The notes beneath the pieces are model-generated. The model was not told the DNA's origin and did not search any database. It saw only the letters and a list, made by a program, of their open reading frames with translations. Of a stretch of 64,000 nt of DNA, positions 54,243 to 64,000 are shown piece after piece (within the stretch, counting starts at the first letter, position 1; every line of letters begins with the position of its first letter). This DNA is from Eutreptiella sp. 'Long Island Sound 2002' (Eukaryota > Euglenozoa > Euglenophyceae > Eutreptiales > Eutreptiaceae): contig OZ038378.1 of assembly GCA_964036045.1 (NCBI GenBank), forward strand, positions 162,200,576 through 162,264,575. The letters are read 5' to 3'. A program made the translations under genes and the position numbers.

Positions 54243-55780
54243 TTCACTGTCACTGTACACTGTCATTGCACACTGTGTATTGCACACTGCACACCGCACA
54301 CTGTGTATTGCACACTGCACACTGCATACTGTGTATTGCACACTGCACACTGCACACTGTGTGTTACAAATTGCACACTGCACACTGCAATGCACACTGC
54401 ACACTGTAATGCACACTGCACACCCTGTAATGCACACTGCGCACTGTGTATTGCACACTGCACACTGCACAGTGCACCGTGTGCAGTGTGCAATACCCAG
54501 TGTGCAGTGGCACAGTGCACACTGCGCAGTGCACCGTGTGCAGTGTGCAATGCCCAGTGTGCATCGTGCAGTGTGCAATACACGGTGTGCAGTGTGCATT
54601 ACACAGCGTGTAGTGTGCAATGTACACTGCGCACTGCACACCGTGTACTGCACACTGCACACTGTAATGCACACTGCACGCTGTGTATTGCACACTGCAC
54701 ACTGTAATGCACACTGCACACTGTGTCATGCACACTGCACACTGTGCATTACAAACTGCACACAGCACGCTGTCATGCACACTGCACACTGCAGTATTGC
54801 ACACTGCACACTGCACACTGTGTGTTACAAATTGCACACTGCAATGCACACTGCACACGGTGTATTGCACACTGCACACTGTATACTGTGTATTGCACAG
54901 TGCACACTGCATACTGTGTATTGCACTGTGTGTTACAAATTGCACAACGCACACTGTAATGCACACTGCACACTGTGTAATACACTCTGCACACTGTGTA
55001 TTGCACACTGCACACTGCACGCTGTGTATTGCACACTGCACACTGCACACTGCACACTGTGTGTAGTGTGCACTACACAGGGTGTAGTATGCCGTGTGTG
55101 ATGTAATCCACACGGCACACCGTGTAATGCACACTCCACACTGTGTCATGCACACTACACCCTGCACCGTGTGTATTGCACATTGGGTATTGCACAGTGC
55201 ACCGTGTGCAGTGTGCAATACCCAGTGTGCATTACGCAGGGTGCGGTGTGTAGTGTGCAATACACAGTGTGCAGTGTGCATTACAGTGTGCAGTGTGCAA
55301 TTTGTATTGCACAGTGTGCAGTGTGCAGTGTGCAATACACAGTGTGCGGTGTGCATTACAGTGTGCAGTGTGCAATACACAATGTGCAGTGTGCAATACA
55401 CAGTGTGCAGTGTGCATTACAGTGTGCAGTGTGCAATACACAATGTGCAGTGTGCAATACAGAGTGTGCAGTGCGCAGGGTGCAGTACACAGTGTACACT
55501 GCGCACTACACACTGTGTAATGCACACTGCACACTGTGTCATGCACACTGCACACCGTACAGTGCAAGCATTTGGGCGCTCAGTGTGCAGTGTGCAATAC
55601 ACAGTGCGCAGTGTGCATTACAGGGTGTGCAGTGTGCATTACAGTGTGCAGTGTGCAATTTGTAACACACAGTGTGCAGTGTGCAGTGTGCAATACACGG
55701 TATGCAGTGTGCAGTGTGCAATACACAGTGTGCAGTGTGCAGTGTGCAATACACAGTGTGCAATGACAGTGTACAGTGAC
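54243..55780. repeat. TGCACACTG central satellite
   Basis: Plus-strand ACACTGCACACTGTGTATTG units from the left give way to CAGTGTGCAATACACAGTG units on the right, the changeover being near 54.5 kb and again near 55.05 kb. The block is thus itself a mosaic of inverted segments. Cysteine/histidine-rich frames are artefacts. Confidence 0.92.
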
Positions 55781-55794
55781 AGTGAACCATGAGT

Positions 55795-55925
55795 GAGCCC
55801 TCACTGAGCGCTCACTGAGCCATTTGGCGCGCTCACTGAGCGCTCACTGCGCCGTTTCGCGCGCTCACTGAGCGCTCAGTGAGCGCGCCAAATGGCTCAG
55901 TGAGCGCTCAGTGAGGGCTCACTCA
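55795..55925. repeat. CTCACTGAGCGC satellite, right inner block
   Basis: Partner of 54060-54242, slightly shorter. Confidence 0.9.
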
Positions 55926-57829
55926 TGGTTCACTGTCACTGTACACTGTCACTGTACACTGTCACTGTACACTGTCCATGTACACTGTCAATGGTGTCAC
56001 TATCTACTGTCACTGTACATGGTACACTGTATTCTGGCACTGTACGCTGTCACTGCACACTGCACACTGCCACTGCACACTGTCACTATACACTGTCACT
56101 GTACATTGTCACTGTACACTGTACACTGTACACTGTACACTGTACTCTGTACACTGTACTCCCCAAGGTCTCATAGAATGTATCCCCACACACAGTACGT
56201 CCGCCACAACGCCCAAGTCTCTATACTAGCACTCTACACTGTCACTCTACACGCACTGTATGCTCTCACTATACACTGTCATTGTACACTGTCACTGTAC
56301 ACTGTCACTGTAAACTTGGTGCGGTCTTTTTTGGGAGGGGGTGGATGGTGATTTCAGCCCCCCTCTTTGTAGTCCTTTACCACCCCCCCCCCCCACAGCT
56401 ACACCCAAAGAACAGCTGCAGCCACAGTGAAAGCTGCAACTGCAGCCTTCGCCACAGCCAGGGCCACACACACTGACACAACCACAACCAAATCCACACA
56501 CAACACAGCTTGCAGACACACACCCACACCCACACCCACACCCACAACCAAAGCCGCAACCACAGCCACTACCATAACCACACCAAGAACGACAGCTACC
56601 ACAACAGCCATGGCAACAACCGTACGCAAGCCCGGAACCACAGCCACAACCACAAACACAAGCATACCTGCGTCTGCAGCCACAAACACAATGTTATGCG
56701 CACACAATCAAAGCCTATGCCACACAACACCAAAACCAACAACAGGATCCAAAACAACAGCTGCAACACACACACACACACACCTGCGCGTACACACATT
56801 CACGAATCCACATACACGCACGAACCTAGGCAACCAGAAACCAAAGAACGCAGTCACACACTCACAACCACTCACACACAAAGACACCTTCACTCACGCA
56901 TCGATCCATGCAACCCCCCCCCCCCCCCCACACACACACAAGCAGACATACAAACACACTAAATGAGAGAAACCAAGAACGAACAAACCATCTATAGCTG
57001 CGCACATGCGCATGGGCACAACTACACACGCACGCAAGCACGCACACACGCACCCACACACATAATAGCACAACATACCTGCAAAGGTCATCGTCCTTGC
57101 CGCCACCATCATGCATGTGATGCCATGGCCAAAAAATAGGAAAGGTAGGACAAAGGGGACGGGACAGGCAAGAGAACAGAAGGGCTACGCACGAGGGAAG
57201 CGGGGGAACGCAGCATAACGAAAGGGGAGGGGAGGGGACAAGGAGGGAGGGGTATCAATGTGTTATGGTGTAGGTCACGATGGTTGTATGATCAACCTCA
57301 CAAAAGCGAGCAATATCCTCTGTGCCCTATTTGTGCTTCATGGCGCGCGCGCCCGTGTGTGTGTGTGTGTCTGGGGGGGGGGGGGTGCCATTGTCATGAG
57401 GCAACAAGGAACACCCTCGCAAATGGTTAGGTTCATATCCCCAAACCCCAACCCCGTAACCATCTCTCCCTAGCCCTTCACTTCACATGGTTCAATGTGG
57501 CCATGTGTTTATGTACACGCAAGATAATTGCACACAAGAATGAATGTGGTTGTCAATTTGTGCATGTGCATGTGTGTGTGGACGTGTGTATGGTGTATGT
57601 GTGTGTATGTGTTTGGATATTTGTGTCCCTGACGAAGTGTGTGTGTTTGGATGTTTGTGTGTTTGTCGCCACGGGTACATGTATGCAAGTATGTATGTGT
57701 GCATGCACGCTCAAGTTCTTGGAGAAAAGACGTGGTGAGAACTGCGGACCAATGTTGGTGTGAAAAGGGTGAAGTGTGGGCCAGCAAGGGTGGGAAGAGA
57801 GGGCGGAAAGGGGGAGAAACTCCTGAGTG

Positions 57830-57987
57830 AGCCCTGAGTGAGCCCCCAATTAGCTCTCAGTGAGCGCTCACTGAGCGCTCACTGAGCCATTTGGCGCGCT
57901 CAGTGAGCGCTCAGTGAGCGCTCAGTGAGCCGGCTCAGTGACGGCTCAGTGACGGCTCAGTCGGGTGCTCAGTCAACTGAGCCGTCG
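57830..57987. repeat. CTCACTGAGCGC satellite, right outer block
   Basis: Mirror image of 51940-52080, ending at the palindrome boundary GACGGCTCAG...CTGAGCCGTCG. Confidence 0.88.
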
Positions 57988-58135
57988 AAAAAAAGAAACC
58001 CCCCCGGTCAAATCCTCTTGGCCTAGGGATTGGTGTCCCTTTGGGGACATTCCAAAACCCCAACCCAACCCCGAAAGCCACAACTTTTCACATGAAACCC
58101 CTTGAAAAACACCACTTAGCCCCAAATGAGCCGTT

Positions 58136-58885
58136 TTAGCCCCAACTGAGCCCCAACTTCACATTTCCAAGTGAGCCACAGGTACAAATATCTAAAGGAG
58201 CACAAACCCAAACTCTCTGAATACCTAGGTTGGCAACATCAATACGATCAAACAATGCTCTATGTGAGCGAAAGATGTCATCTGCAACCTTTGGTACCCT
58301 GGCCTCAATTTCGGCCAGCTCCGGCAAACCCGGGTATGCAGGTAGGGCAGTAGTGTGCAAAACAGCAGCAGCTATATAGTTTAGGGTTAAGTCGGGTGAA
58401 TGGGGATTGGCTCCCGACCTGTAACGCCTCAGGTTATCAAACCATATACAAACTTGCCTACGGTGCATGGTGTTCCACAAGTTGTGTGCTGCTAGTCCAG
58501 CACGATGTTGAATGGACTCCTGCTTAGTGTTACACTGACCAAAGACTCCTACCTTGCGGCGTTGGCGGCGGGACATAATACCCCAATTGTAACCAGACCC
58601 ACAGTTAGAGTATGGGAGGGCCATAAGACGCAGAAGGCAGTACAGGGCATGGAATTGTGACAAAAATGTCAAGTACCATCGTGGGGGCTTCTTCTCGGTG
58701 GTGGCAGCCTTCAACTGTCTCATAGAGTGCCGGCTCCTGCGATTCTTCCGCAACATGAGGCAGAATTGAAAAAGCTTTTGCAGAGTCCCACCACGTAATG
58801 CATTTCGCAACAGCCCTTTGGCTTTAGTAGCAAAAGCACCAGTAACTGCAGCATGTACGACATTTACAGCAATAGCAGAAGACAT
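58136..58885 (-). CDS. Unrecognised protein, 249 codons
   Basis: An intact minus-strand frame starts at MSSAIAVNVVHAAVTGAFAT. A basic segment follows (MLRKNRRSRHSMRQLKAATT), then WYLTFLSQFHALYCLLRL, MSRRQRRKVGVFGQCNTKQE and NTMHRRQVCIWFDNLRRYR. Arg-rich and Trp/Phe-containing segments suggest a nucleic-acid-related protein, perhaps transposon-borne, but no family is recognised. The last codons (GNVKLGLSWG) run into sequence shared with 51748-51807, so the original C-terminus may have been replaced. One copy of the GGCC...GGCC palindrome (58299-58319) lies in the coding region. The five-copy array lies just upstream of the ATG. Confidence 0.55.
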   Translation of the reverse strand: MSSAIAVNVVHAAVTGAFATKAKGLLRNALRGGTLQKLFQFCLMLRKNRRSRHSMRQLKAATTEKKPPRWYLTFLSQFHALYCLLRLMALPYSNCGSGYNWGIMSRRQRRKVGVFGQCNTKQESIQHRAGLAAHNLWNTMHRRQVCIWFDNLRRYRSGANPHSPDLTLNYIAAAVLHTTALPAYPGLPELAEIEARVPKVADDIFRSHRALFDRIDVANLGIQRVWVCAPLDICTCGSLGNVKLGLSWG

Positions 58886-58955
58886 TAATGCTCAGACAAG
58901 AAAACAGTTATGTAGGAGTGTAAGGTGTAATACTCATGAACAATGACGATTGCAA

Positions 58956-59246
58956 GCTAGCTGAAATTTCGGCCAGGTGTGTTCGAAGGGGAAACAACTG
59001 CTTATATGTGCAAAAATAGGAAAAGCTGGCTGAAATTTCGGCTAGACCGACCAAAAACCAGAATATGAGTGCTTGAATAGTGAAGAGACCAAAAACCTGG
59101 CCGAAACTTCGGCCAGCCCGAAGAAAAATGAAAATATCTATGCCTACCAAAAAGCTGGCCGAAATTTCGGCCAGAAGGGTCAAAAACTGCATATGCACAT
59201 AGTTGTTTGCAGTGTTACCCAAAAGCTCGCCTCAATTTCGGCGAGC
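58956..59246. repeat. Five spaced GGCCGAAATTTCGGCC palindromes
   Basis: Twenty-two-base palindromes centred on GGCCGAAATTTCGGCC, with minor variants, lie at 58956-58977, 59025-59046, 59096-59117, 59154-59175 and 59225-59246. Start-to-start spacing is 69, 71, 58 and 71 bp. The spacers are dissimilar and A-rich. The array lies between the divergent units at 58136-58885 (minus) and 59.47 kb onward (plus). It could be a repeated protein-binding site, a recombination site or a family of tiny mobile palindromes. Confidence 0.92.
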
Positions 59247-59473
59247 TTCAAAAAAACGTCAAATACAACACACTAGGAGAAGTGGATACACAAGGCTAAC
59301 ACATCAACACGTATTTCAATGGGTGTCACACAGCGCTGCCAACAACATTGGTCACATATGTCAAATAGCATACTCAACGTAGAAATGTAGAATGTTCTCA
59401 CATCGCGCGTATACGGGGTCCTAGAGGGTGGGCAGCTTGTGAAGTTTTATAGGGGAAGCCCAATGAGATTGGT

Positions 59474-61912
59474 GTGACGGAAATCGGCAGGCCCTTAAAA
59501 TCCGGGGATGCGGTAATTTGCCACAACCCCTCAAACACTTGGCCGCTTCACGTATCTAAGAACCCAAAGGTGTGTGCAAAGCCGGCTCGTGTCGTCCCGG
59601 TGTATACCACTTGCACAATGGACACCGAACGACTTGGGCGGCCTTGTGACGATGACCTTCCAGCCATCGTGGGAGCATACCGCAACATGGTGGGGGGGAT
59701 AGACTAATGCAACGTGTTGGCCCTAGGCCTCCGTGAATTGCATCTCCATACCACGTGGGCTGCAGCATTACGTTGGTTTATACTGCGCTATGCCCTGGTA
59801 AATGCAATGTCCTCAAAACCCAAACCGCGAAATTTTGTACGTGGGGAAGGTGCCGTATGTCCGTACGCTTTCTGGGCTAGGGTGTTCGGGTTGCATCCAA
59901 GGGTGTTCGGGTTTCATGTGACGTTCCCCACGTTTTCGTCCAGAAACGTTTTTTATGTTGTAAACTCACAAAGTAGAACACTTTTTCTGTGGATTGTTAC
60001 CAAAAATGGTACCATTATATGGCTAAAAATGACATCCACGATGCATTGATCACATTGAGCTATATAATGGGGAAGACAAACTTTCTGAAGCTTTTTTCGT
60101 CCGGGCCGCTTCGCGGCCTAATTACCGAGGCATCATCACTCCTTAGATTGCCCTTTCCTGGACCCCACTCCCCACGCCGCCTTAGCGGAGCGAAGCCCCC
60201 CGCGCGCAAGCCGCATGGCAACTTAACAGAGTTCCCGTGTATTGTATATACCTTCAGCCCCTTGGTGGGACTCTATTGTTGATGTACCACAAGTGCATCA
60301 TACTTAGTGCCGATGGGTGGACTAACATTTTTTAAGCTCAATCATTTTCGTGATCCACTTGGTTGTGTGTTACGTGACATGTTGGACACGTTGGAGCGCT
60401 TACGCAAACTGAAGTCGAAGCAATTTCAACGTATGCCCACCATTGATTTTGCGTCTTTACACACCACCATTCGATGGTCCGATCTGTCATGTGCCCATCA
60501 CAATTGGCGACAATTGCATGGCCTCAATGTGATGGGAAAAGACATTGTAGAGGAAGAGCGAAGCAGCATGGAAATGTGATACCAACAAGATCCACAAGAG
60601 GAGTTTGACTTGCTTAAAGCTTCATTTCATTTCTACTCGTTGCACCACTGACCCAACTTGCCGGTGGGGGAATGCTTTTTTAAAATTTGTGTTTTTTCAC
60701 ACGGCTTTGGAGACCCCCGGTTTGGGGATATTTCTTCACCTCATTGGTTGTCCAATGGGTACTTATTGCGTGCCAACGTGGGCGAACTTGGTACACCGTT
60801 GCTACCAACGCGTGCAACCCATTTCAGATGCACTCATGTTTCGCTTCATTGATCCTGGCATAGTTTTGCATGGAGCACGTTAAACACAAGATGCATTGTT
60901 GGCATGACTACAAGCATGTTATCCTTCCTACTTACGTGTGGGCATTGAAAGTTTCAACCGTGCAGGTAGTTTACCTTTCATGGACCTCTAAATTTTACGA
61001 TTGCGCCCATTTCGTACGAGTGCATACTCAAACCACCACACATGTGCGCCTACATTCCATGGAACTCAAATACCCCACGGCATGTGAAAAAGGGTTGGAT
61101 CGTGGGAGAGTGTGTAAGGTTATTGCCACTATGCTCCCATGATGAATATTATTTGATGTGTTGGTCCCACTTACCGGCCGCACTTGTTCGTCTTCATTAT
61201 CCCAAACATGTGTATCATGTGCCTGCGCGCAGTTGGTGTGACCTTGAGAGGTATTTGAAAGCCAAAGTGCGCCCTACGAATGTCGTGCACGTGCTGCGTG
61301 TCCCTTTTAATGCTTCCATGCCCATTTCTTGGTCGGCCCTCTTTAAACCTAATCGTGGCAAATTTGTAAAGAATTATCTGAATCTCCAGGTACGTGTAAC
61401 AACAAAGCCGTCTCCTAATGTGCGCTTATTGTTACGTTCGAAAAGGATGCGTGCAGTTCGCGGTGCCTTGGCTCCTTCATGAGCGGCTGACCATTTTGCA
61501 AGGTTGCACGCCAAGCGGTACCGCCGGCATCGGCGAATGCGATTTTTCACGTTCTGTGCGATGGTTCTATCAATTTTTTCTGGTTGCGAGATTAATTGTA
61601 TTGTGCACGCAAGTCGTTCCGCGAATTCCGGATGGGCGCACGCACTGCGGAGGCACAACGCGACCACGGGCGACTGTTGCACGGATCAGGTTGCTTAAGC
61701 AGGTTGGTTCAACATTGTCTTTTTGCATTCCCCCATCCTATAGTGATGCCATTTTCGATTTTCTTGATTTTTGGGGTGGTGTTAGTCAATGCCTAACTCC
61801 ATACCCAATGATATCACATTATGTGTCCCTTTGGTTTGTTGATTGGCCGAGGAGGATCCCTCTAGGGTCGAAACGAGTACTTCACATTGGAGTCAGGTGG
61901 ACTTGTGCTTAA
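59474..61912 (+). pseudogene. Reverse transcriptase pseudogene
   Basis: Motifs of an RT family with the GxPMGTNCAP signature appear in order but in changing frames. RMPTIDFASLHTTIRWSDL (about 60430-60490) is the DFSxLYTxIP motif. GCPMGTYCVPTWANLVHRCY then FRFIDPGIVLHG (about 60745-60880) are the PMGTNCAP and RYIDD motifs, with DD decayed to DP. YIPWNSNTPRHVKKGWIVGE and CVRLLPLCSHDEYY (61045-61160) match the conserved region after the palm. A possible GIY-YIG-like tail (THCGGTTRPRATVARIRLLK, about 61630-61700) is very weak. At least three frame changes make it inactive. The upstream frame at 59474-60049 is probably its N-terminal part but is unrecognised. Confidence 0.72.
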
Positions 61913-61914
61913 CA

Positions 61915-62670
61915 CTTATCATTCTTGGTGATTATGGTAGCGGGGTAGCGTGTCTTGAAACTTATTTTATTGAAAAACATTTCCGTGCAAGCGCCAAAAA
62001 AATGGAGTTTCAACACATTGCCCAAGGGCTGAACATCTGCCCGACGTTTTTACCTGCACGCGAGAATTGTTGTCCGTGCAGTGCCCATTCTGCACAGATG
62101 GGATCTAGCAAAGCATGACACCAATCACGGGTCAATTTATCTGCTCTCAACAAGAAGGCAAACGCAAAGCAAGCGCCTATGGACGCGAGTAGACACTACA
62201 GAGTGGCCAGTGCCCGGTGCAATGAGGCAGTGGCATCACTTTTCCTGGTGTGCAAGGGTGCAGGCAGTTGTGCAAGCTCCAAAGGTCATCGACCTCACCA
62301 ACCATGCCCTAGGAGTCCCAAAAATGATAGCGGAAGATCACATTGATGAAATCCCCGTGTTTGCGATGTAACACCTGAAGTGTGTCGGCACAACTCGCGA
62401 GTGTGAGCCATCGGTCTACGTGGCCCCTCCATGATCGGTGTGGGCGGCTATCCTTGGCCCATGTGCCCGCTTAGTGCACGGCAACACTATCAATGGCACG
62501 TGCAACAAGTGTGGTGTGCCATTTACCTACTCCCTGTCGCACAAGCGCAACCTCTGGCGGCAGCCCGCATAATACGTGGGCTATGCCGCAAGCATGCGAG
62601 GCAATCAATGCACATATCCCGCGCGTGGGCTACAATTCAACTCCTCAAAACTTGGGATGAGGTTTTCGTT
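61915..62670. other. Unrecognised frames
   Basis: Short plus-strand frames (62081-62371, 62431-62742) are unrecognised and may be remnants downstream of the RT pseudogene. Confidence 0.35.
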
Positions 62671-62901
62671 GTGGCATGGCATGTGAGGCGGATGTCCTAT
62701 ATGGGGCCATGCCCATGGGCATACCAATGGGGCCAGCCATGATGGGCGTGTCCCCCATCGAAGCAGCGCATGGCGTGGTGCGGTCATCCACGGACATACC
62801 AGCTGCCGTATTCTGGCAATATAGCAAGAAGCACCAGACACCGTGGTCCGCGTCGACGGCACCTCACAAGGATGGCCTAGGTTTGGTAACAATGTACCTG
62901 A

Positions 62902-63213
62902 ATGCGGCGTGCATATATGGTTGCGGGATCAGTCTCTTGTAGACCCCCGACAAAGGGACACCACCAAATGGTGTGGCAAGCCAAGCGCTCGTTCGGGGTG
63001 GCAGTGCGCAAAGAACGCCTCATCAAACATATGAAGTCGCCCTCATGTGCACACGGTGGCTGCGCCACTCGTTCAAAATTCCATGTTACCATTGCACAGG
63101 GCGGGGCCCTGAGCGTGCAGATGGAAGCCGTGGACAAGAGTGAGTTCACGAACGTCAACGCGATTGGGAATGTGATTGCTCCGGCGGCAACTACGGGTAC
63201 ACCAGCCTCGTAG
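62902..63213 (+). CDS. Hypothetical protein fragment
   Basis: Frame with KRSFGVAVRKERLIKHMKSP, then GGALSVQMEAVDKSEFTNVN and AIGNVIAPAATTGTPAS before a stop. After the stop the same frame stays open with EKNEEPHSGDHVKEANEMLA to about 63370, suggesting one nonsense change in a longer gene. A minus-strand frame (62877-63470) is also open. No family recognised. Confidence 0.35.
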   Translation: MRRAYMVAGSVSCRPPTKGHHQMVWQAKRSFGVAVRKERLIKHMKSPSCAHGGCATRSKFHVTIAQGGALSVQMEAVDKSEFTNVNAIGNVIAPAATTGTPAS

Positions 63214-63379
63214 GATAGTAAGGAAAAGAACGAGGAGCCGCACAGCGGAGACCACGTAAAGGAGGCAAATGAAATGTTAGCATCATCACCTAGAGCCAGA
63301 AGATTCATGGACAAGACCAAGATCTCGCTATGCCGCAATTTCCACACATGTTCCACCTCAAAAAGGTCAGAGTAGCTAA

Positions 63380-64000
63380 TCTTCCTGAATTCCGGATTGC
63401 ACGGATCCCTACATGCAAGTCTGCTAGCAATCGCAAGTCTGTCGCTTTCAGGGAACACGGGTCTCCTCACACAGGTCTGCAGCGCACCATGTATTCACCA
63501 TGTGGTAACCATACTCAACAACTCTCGCGGCACGCGCTGCTGTGCAGCACATCACAGGACGAATGTTAGCAGTGCACCACATGTGCGTGACGTAATCGCA
63601 GTATACCCTTGACTTAAGTCAACGCCACTCTGCAAACGTAGGTAGAACCCCGCGAGGATAGGGATAATTGGTCTGTCAATCTATGTTGCGTCAGCATAAG
63701 TGGGTGCCAAAAGACCTTTCGAATGGTCTGAATGATGTATGAGGTCATGGGTTCCCAGCTGTTCAACCATTTTTTCCTAGCCCCACATGTGTTCAATCAT
63801 ACGACCATTGATCCTACCCCCACATGTGGTGAATGATTCCATCCCGACCCTATTTGACACAACATGCACAAAAGCAGGTTTTTTTGGCAAACAAAGTTTC
63901 ACAGCCCTTGGCCACCCAAATGTTCCGCTGTTCGATTTCATCTTTTTTACCGGGCCGCAAAGAACTGAGAAAATTACGCAGCCACTGGTGCAGCTCGAGC
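63380..64000. other. No recognised gene
   Basis: The phrase CCCCACATGTG occurs at 63781 and again near 63818. Nothing else is supported. Confidence 0.4.

Larger units (their letters stand above)
51937..57987. repeat. Giant DNA palindrome, ~6.05 kb
   Basis: The left end reads CGACGGCTCAGTTGACTGAG and the right end is its reverse complement; the centre is near 54.96 kb. Matching positions add to about 109,920-110,030 all along: 52075-52371 plus against 57553-57849 minus, 53656-54075 minus against 55911-56351 plus, 54225 plus against 55804 minus. Outer arm parts at 52.07-52.65 and 57.25-57.85 kb are nearly identical. Arms hold GT-rich stretches, a CTCAGTGAGCGC satellite at both ends and twice near the centre, and TGTACAGTGACAG and TGCACACTG satellites. 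No gene is recognisable inside. A foldback (Galileo-like) element or a recent inverted duplication are the main readings. Confidence 0.92.

Noticed and set aside
54225-55804. Cysteine/histidine-rich frames up to 345 codons
   Set aside because: They are translations of the TGCACACTG satellite and appear in mirrored form on both strands.
58956-59246. A true CRISPR array
   Set aside because: Repeats are palindromic and only five, there are no cas genes, and the context is eukaryotic transposon DNA. Kept as a spaced-palindrome array.

Overview
The window looks like nuclear DNA from a eukaryote with a large, repeat-rich genome. Coding signal comes in short blocks bounded by GT and AG splice sites. 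Class II transposons with target-site duplications, a reverse-transcriptase pseudogene, tRNA-derived elements, microsatellites and long satellites fill most of the rest. There are no operons, Shine-Dalgarno sites or bacterial-type gene packing. Very long G or C homopolymers recur throughout. I cannot name the species; a large-genome alga or other protist would fit, but that is a guess.

Layout. 1-2.8 kb: 99-bp tandem array, G-rich satellite and a small Harbinger-like element (762-1461). 2.8-6.7 kb: no recognised gene, but a 618-bp element (5198-5815) with 18-bp terminal inverted repeats (TIRs) and two oppositely oriented tRNA-like promoters. 6.7-8.2 kb: a 1.5-kb Harbinger-like transposon with a DDE transposase remnant. 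8.4-12.4 kb: a segmental duplication that differs by a 298-bp block, next to a repetitive coiled-coil exon. 13.2-14.3 kb: a two-RRM, glycine-rich RNA-binding protein gene with a frameshift. 18.1-19.2 kb: a second, internally deleted Harbinger-like copy.

21.6-43.4 kb, minus strand: a set of small exons, nearly all in phase 0, several of them coiled coil. I interpret them as one long gene whose introns hold satellites (27.6, 35.8-38.5 and 39.5 kb), a second copy of the double-tRNA element (29554-30146) and a hAT-type MITE (41847-42223, perfect 8-bp target-site duplication). 45.8-49.2 kb holds AT-richer, unrecognised open frames.

50.6-61.9 kb is the most unusual part. A decayed piggyBac-like transposase lies beside a roughly 6-kb DNA palindrome (51937-57987) built of nested satellites. 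An unrecognised minus-strand gene (58136-58885) follows. Next come five regularly spaced copies of a palindrome centred on GGCCGAAATTTCGGCC (58956-59246), then a frameshifted reverse-transcriptase pseudogene (about 59.5-61.9 kb). 62-64 kb holds only unrecognised open frames.

The probable host genes are the RRM gene and the coiled-coil gene. Almost everything else that can be identified is mobile or repetitive DNA. All assignments come from reading the sequence; no database search was run.
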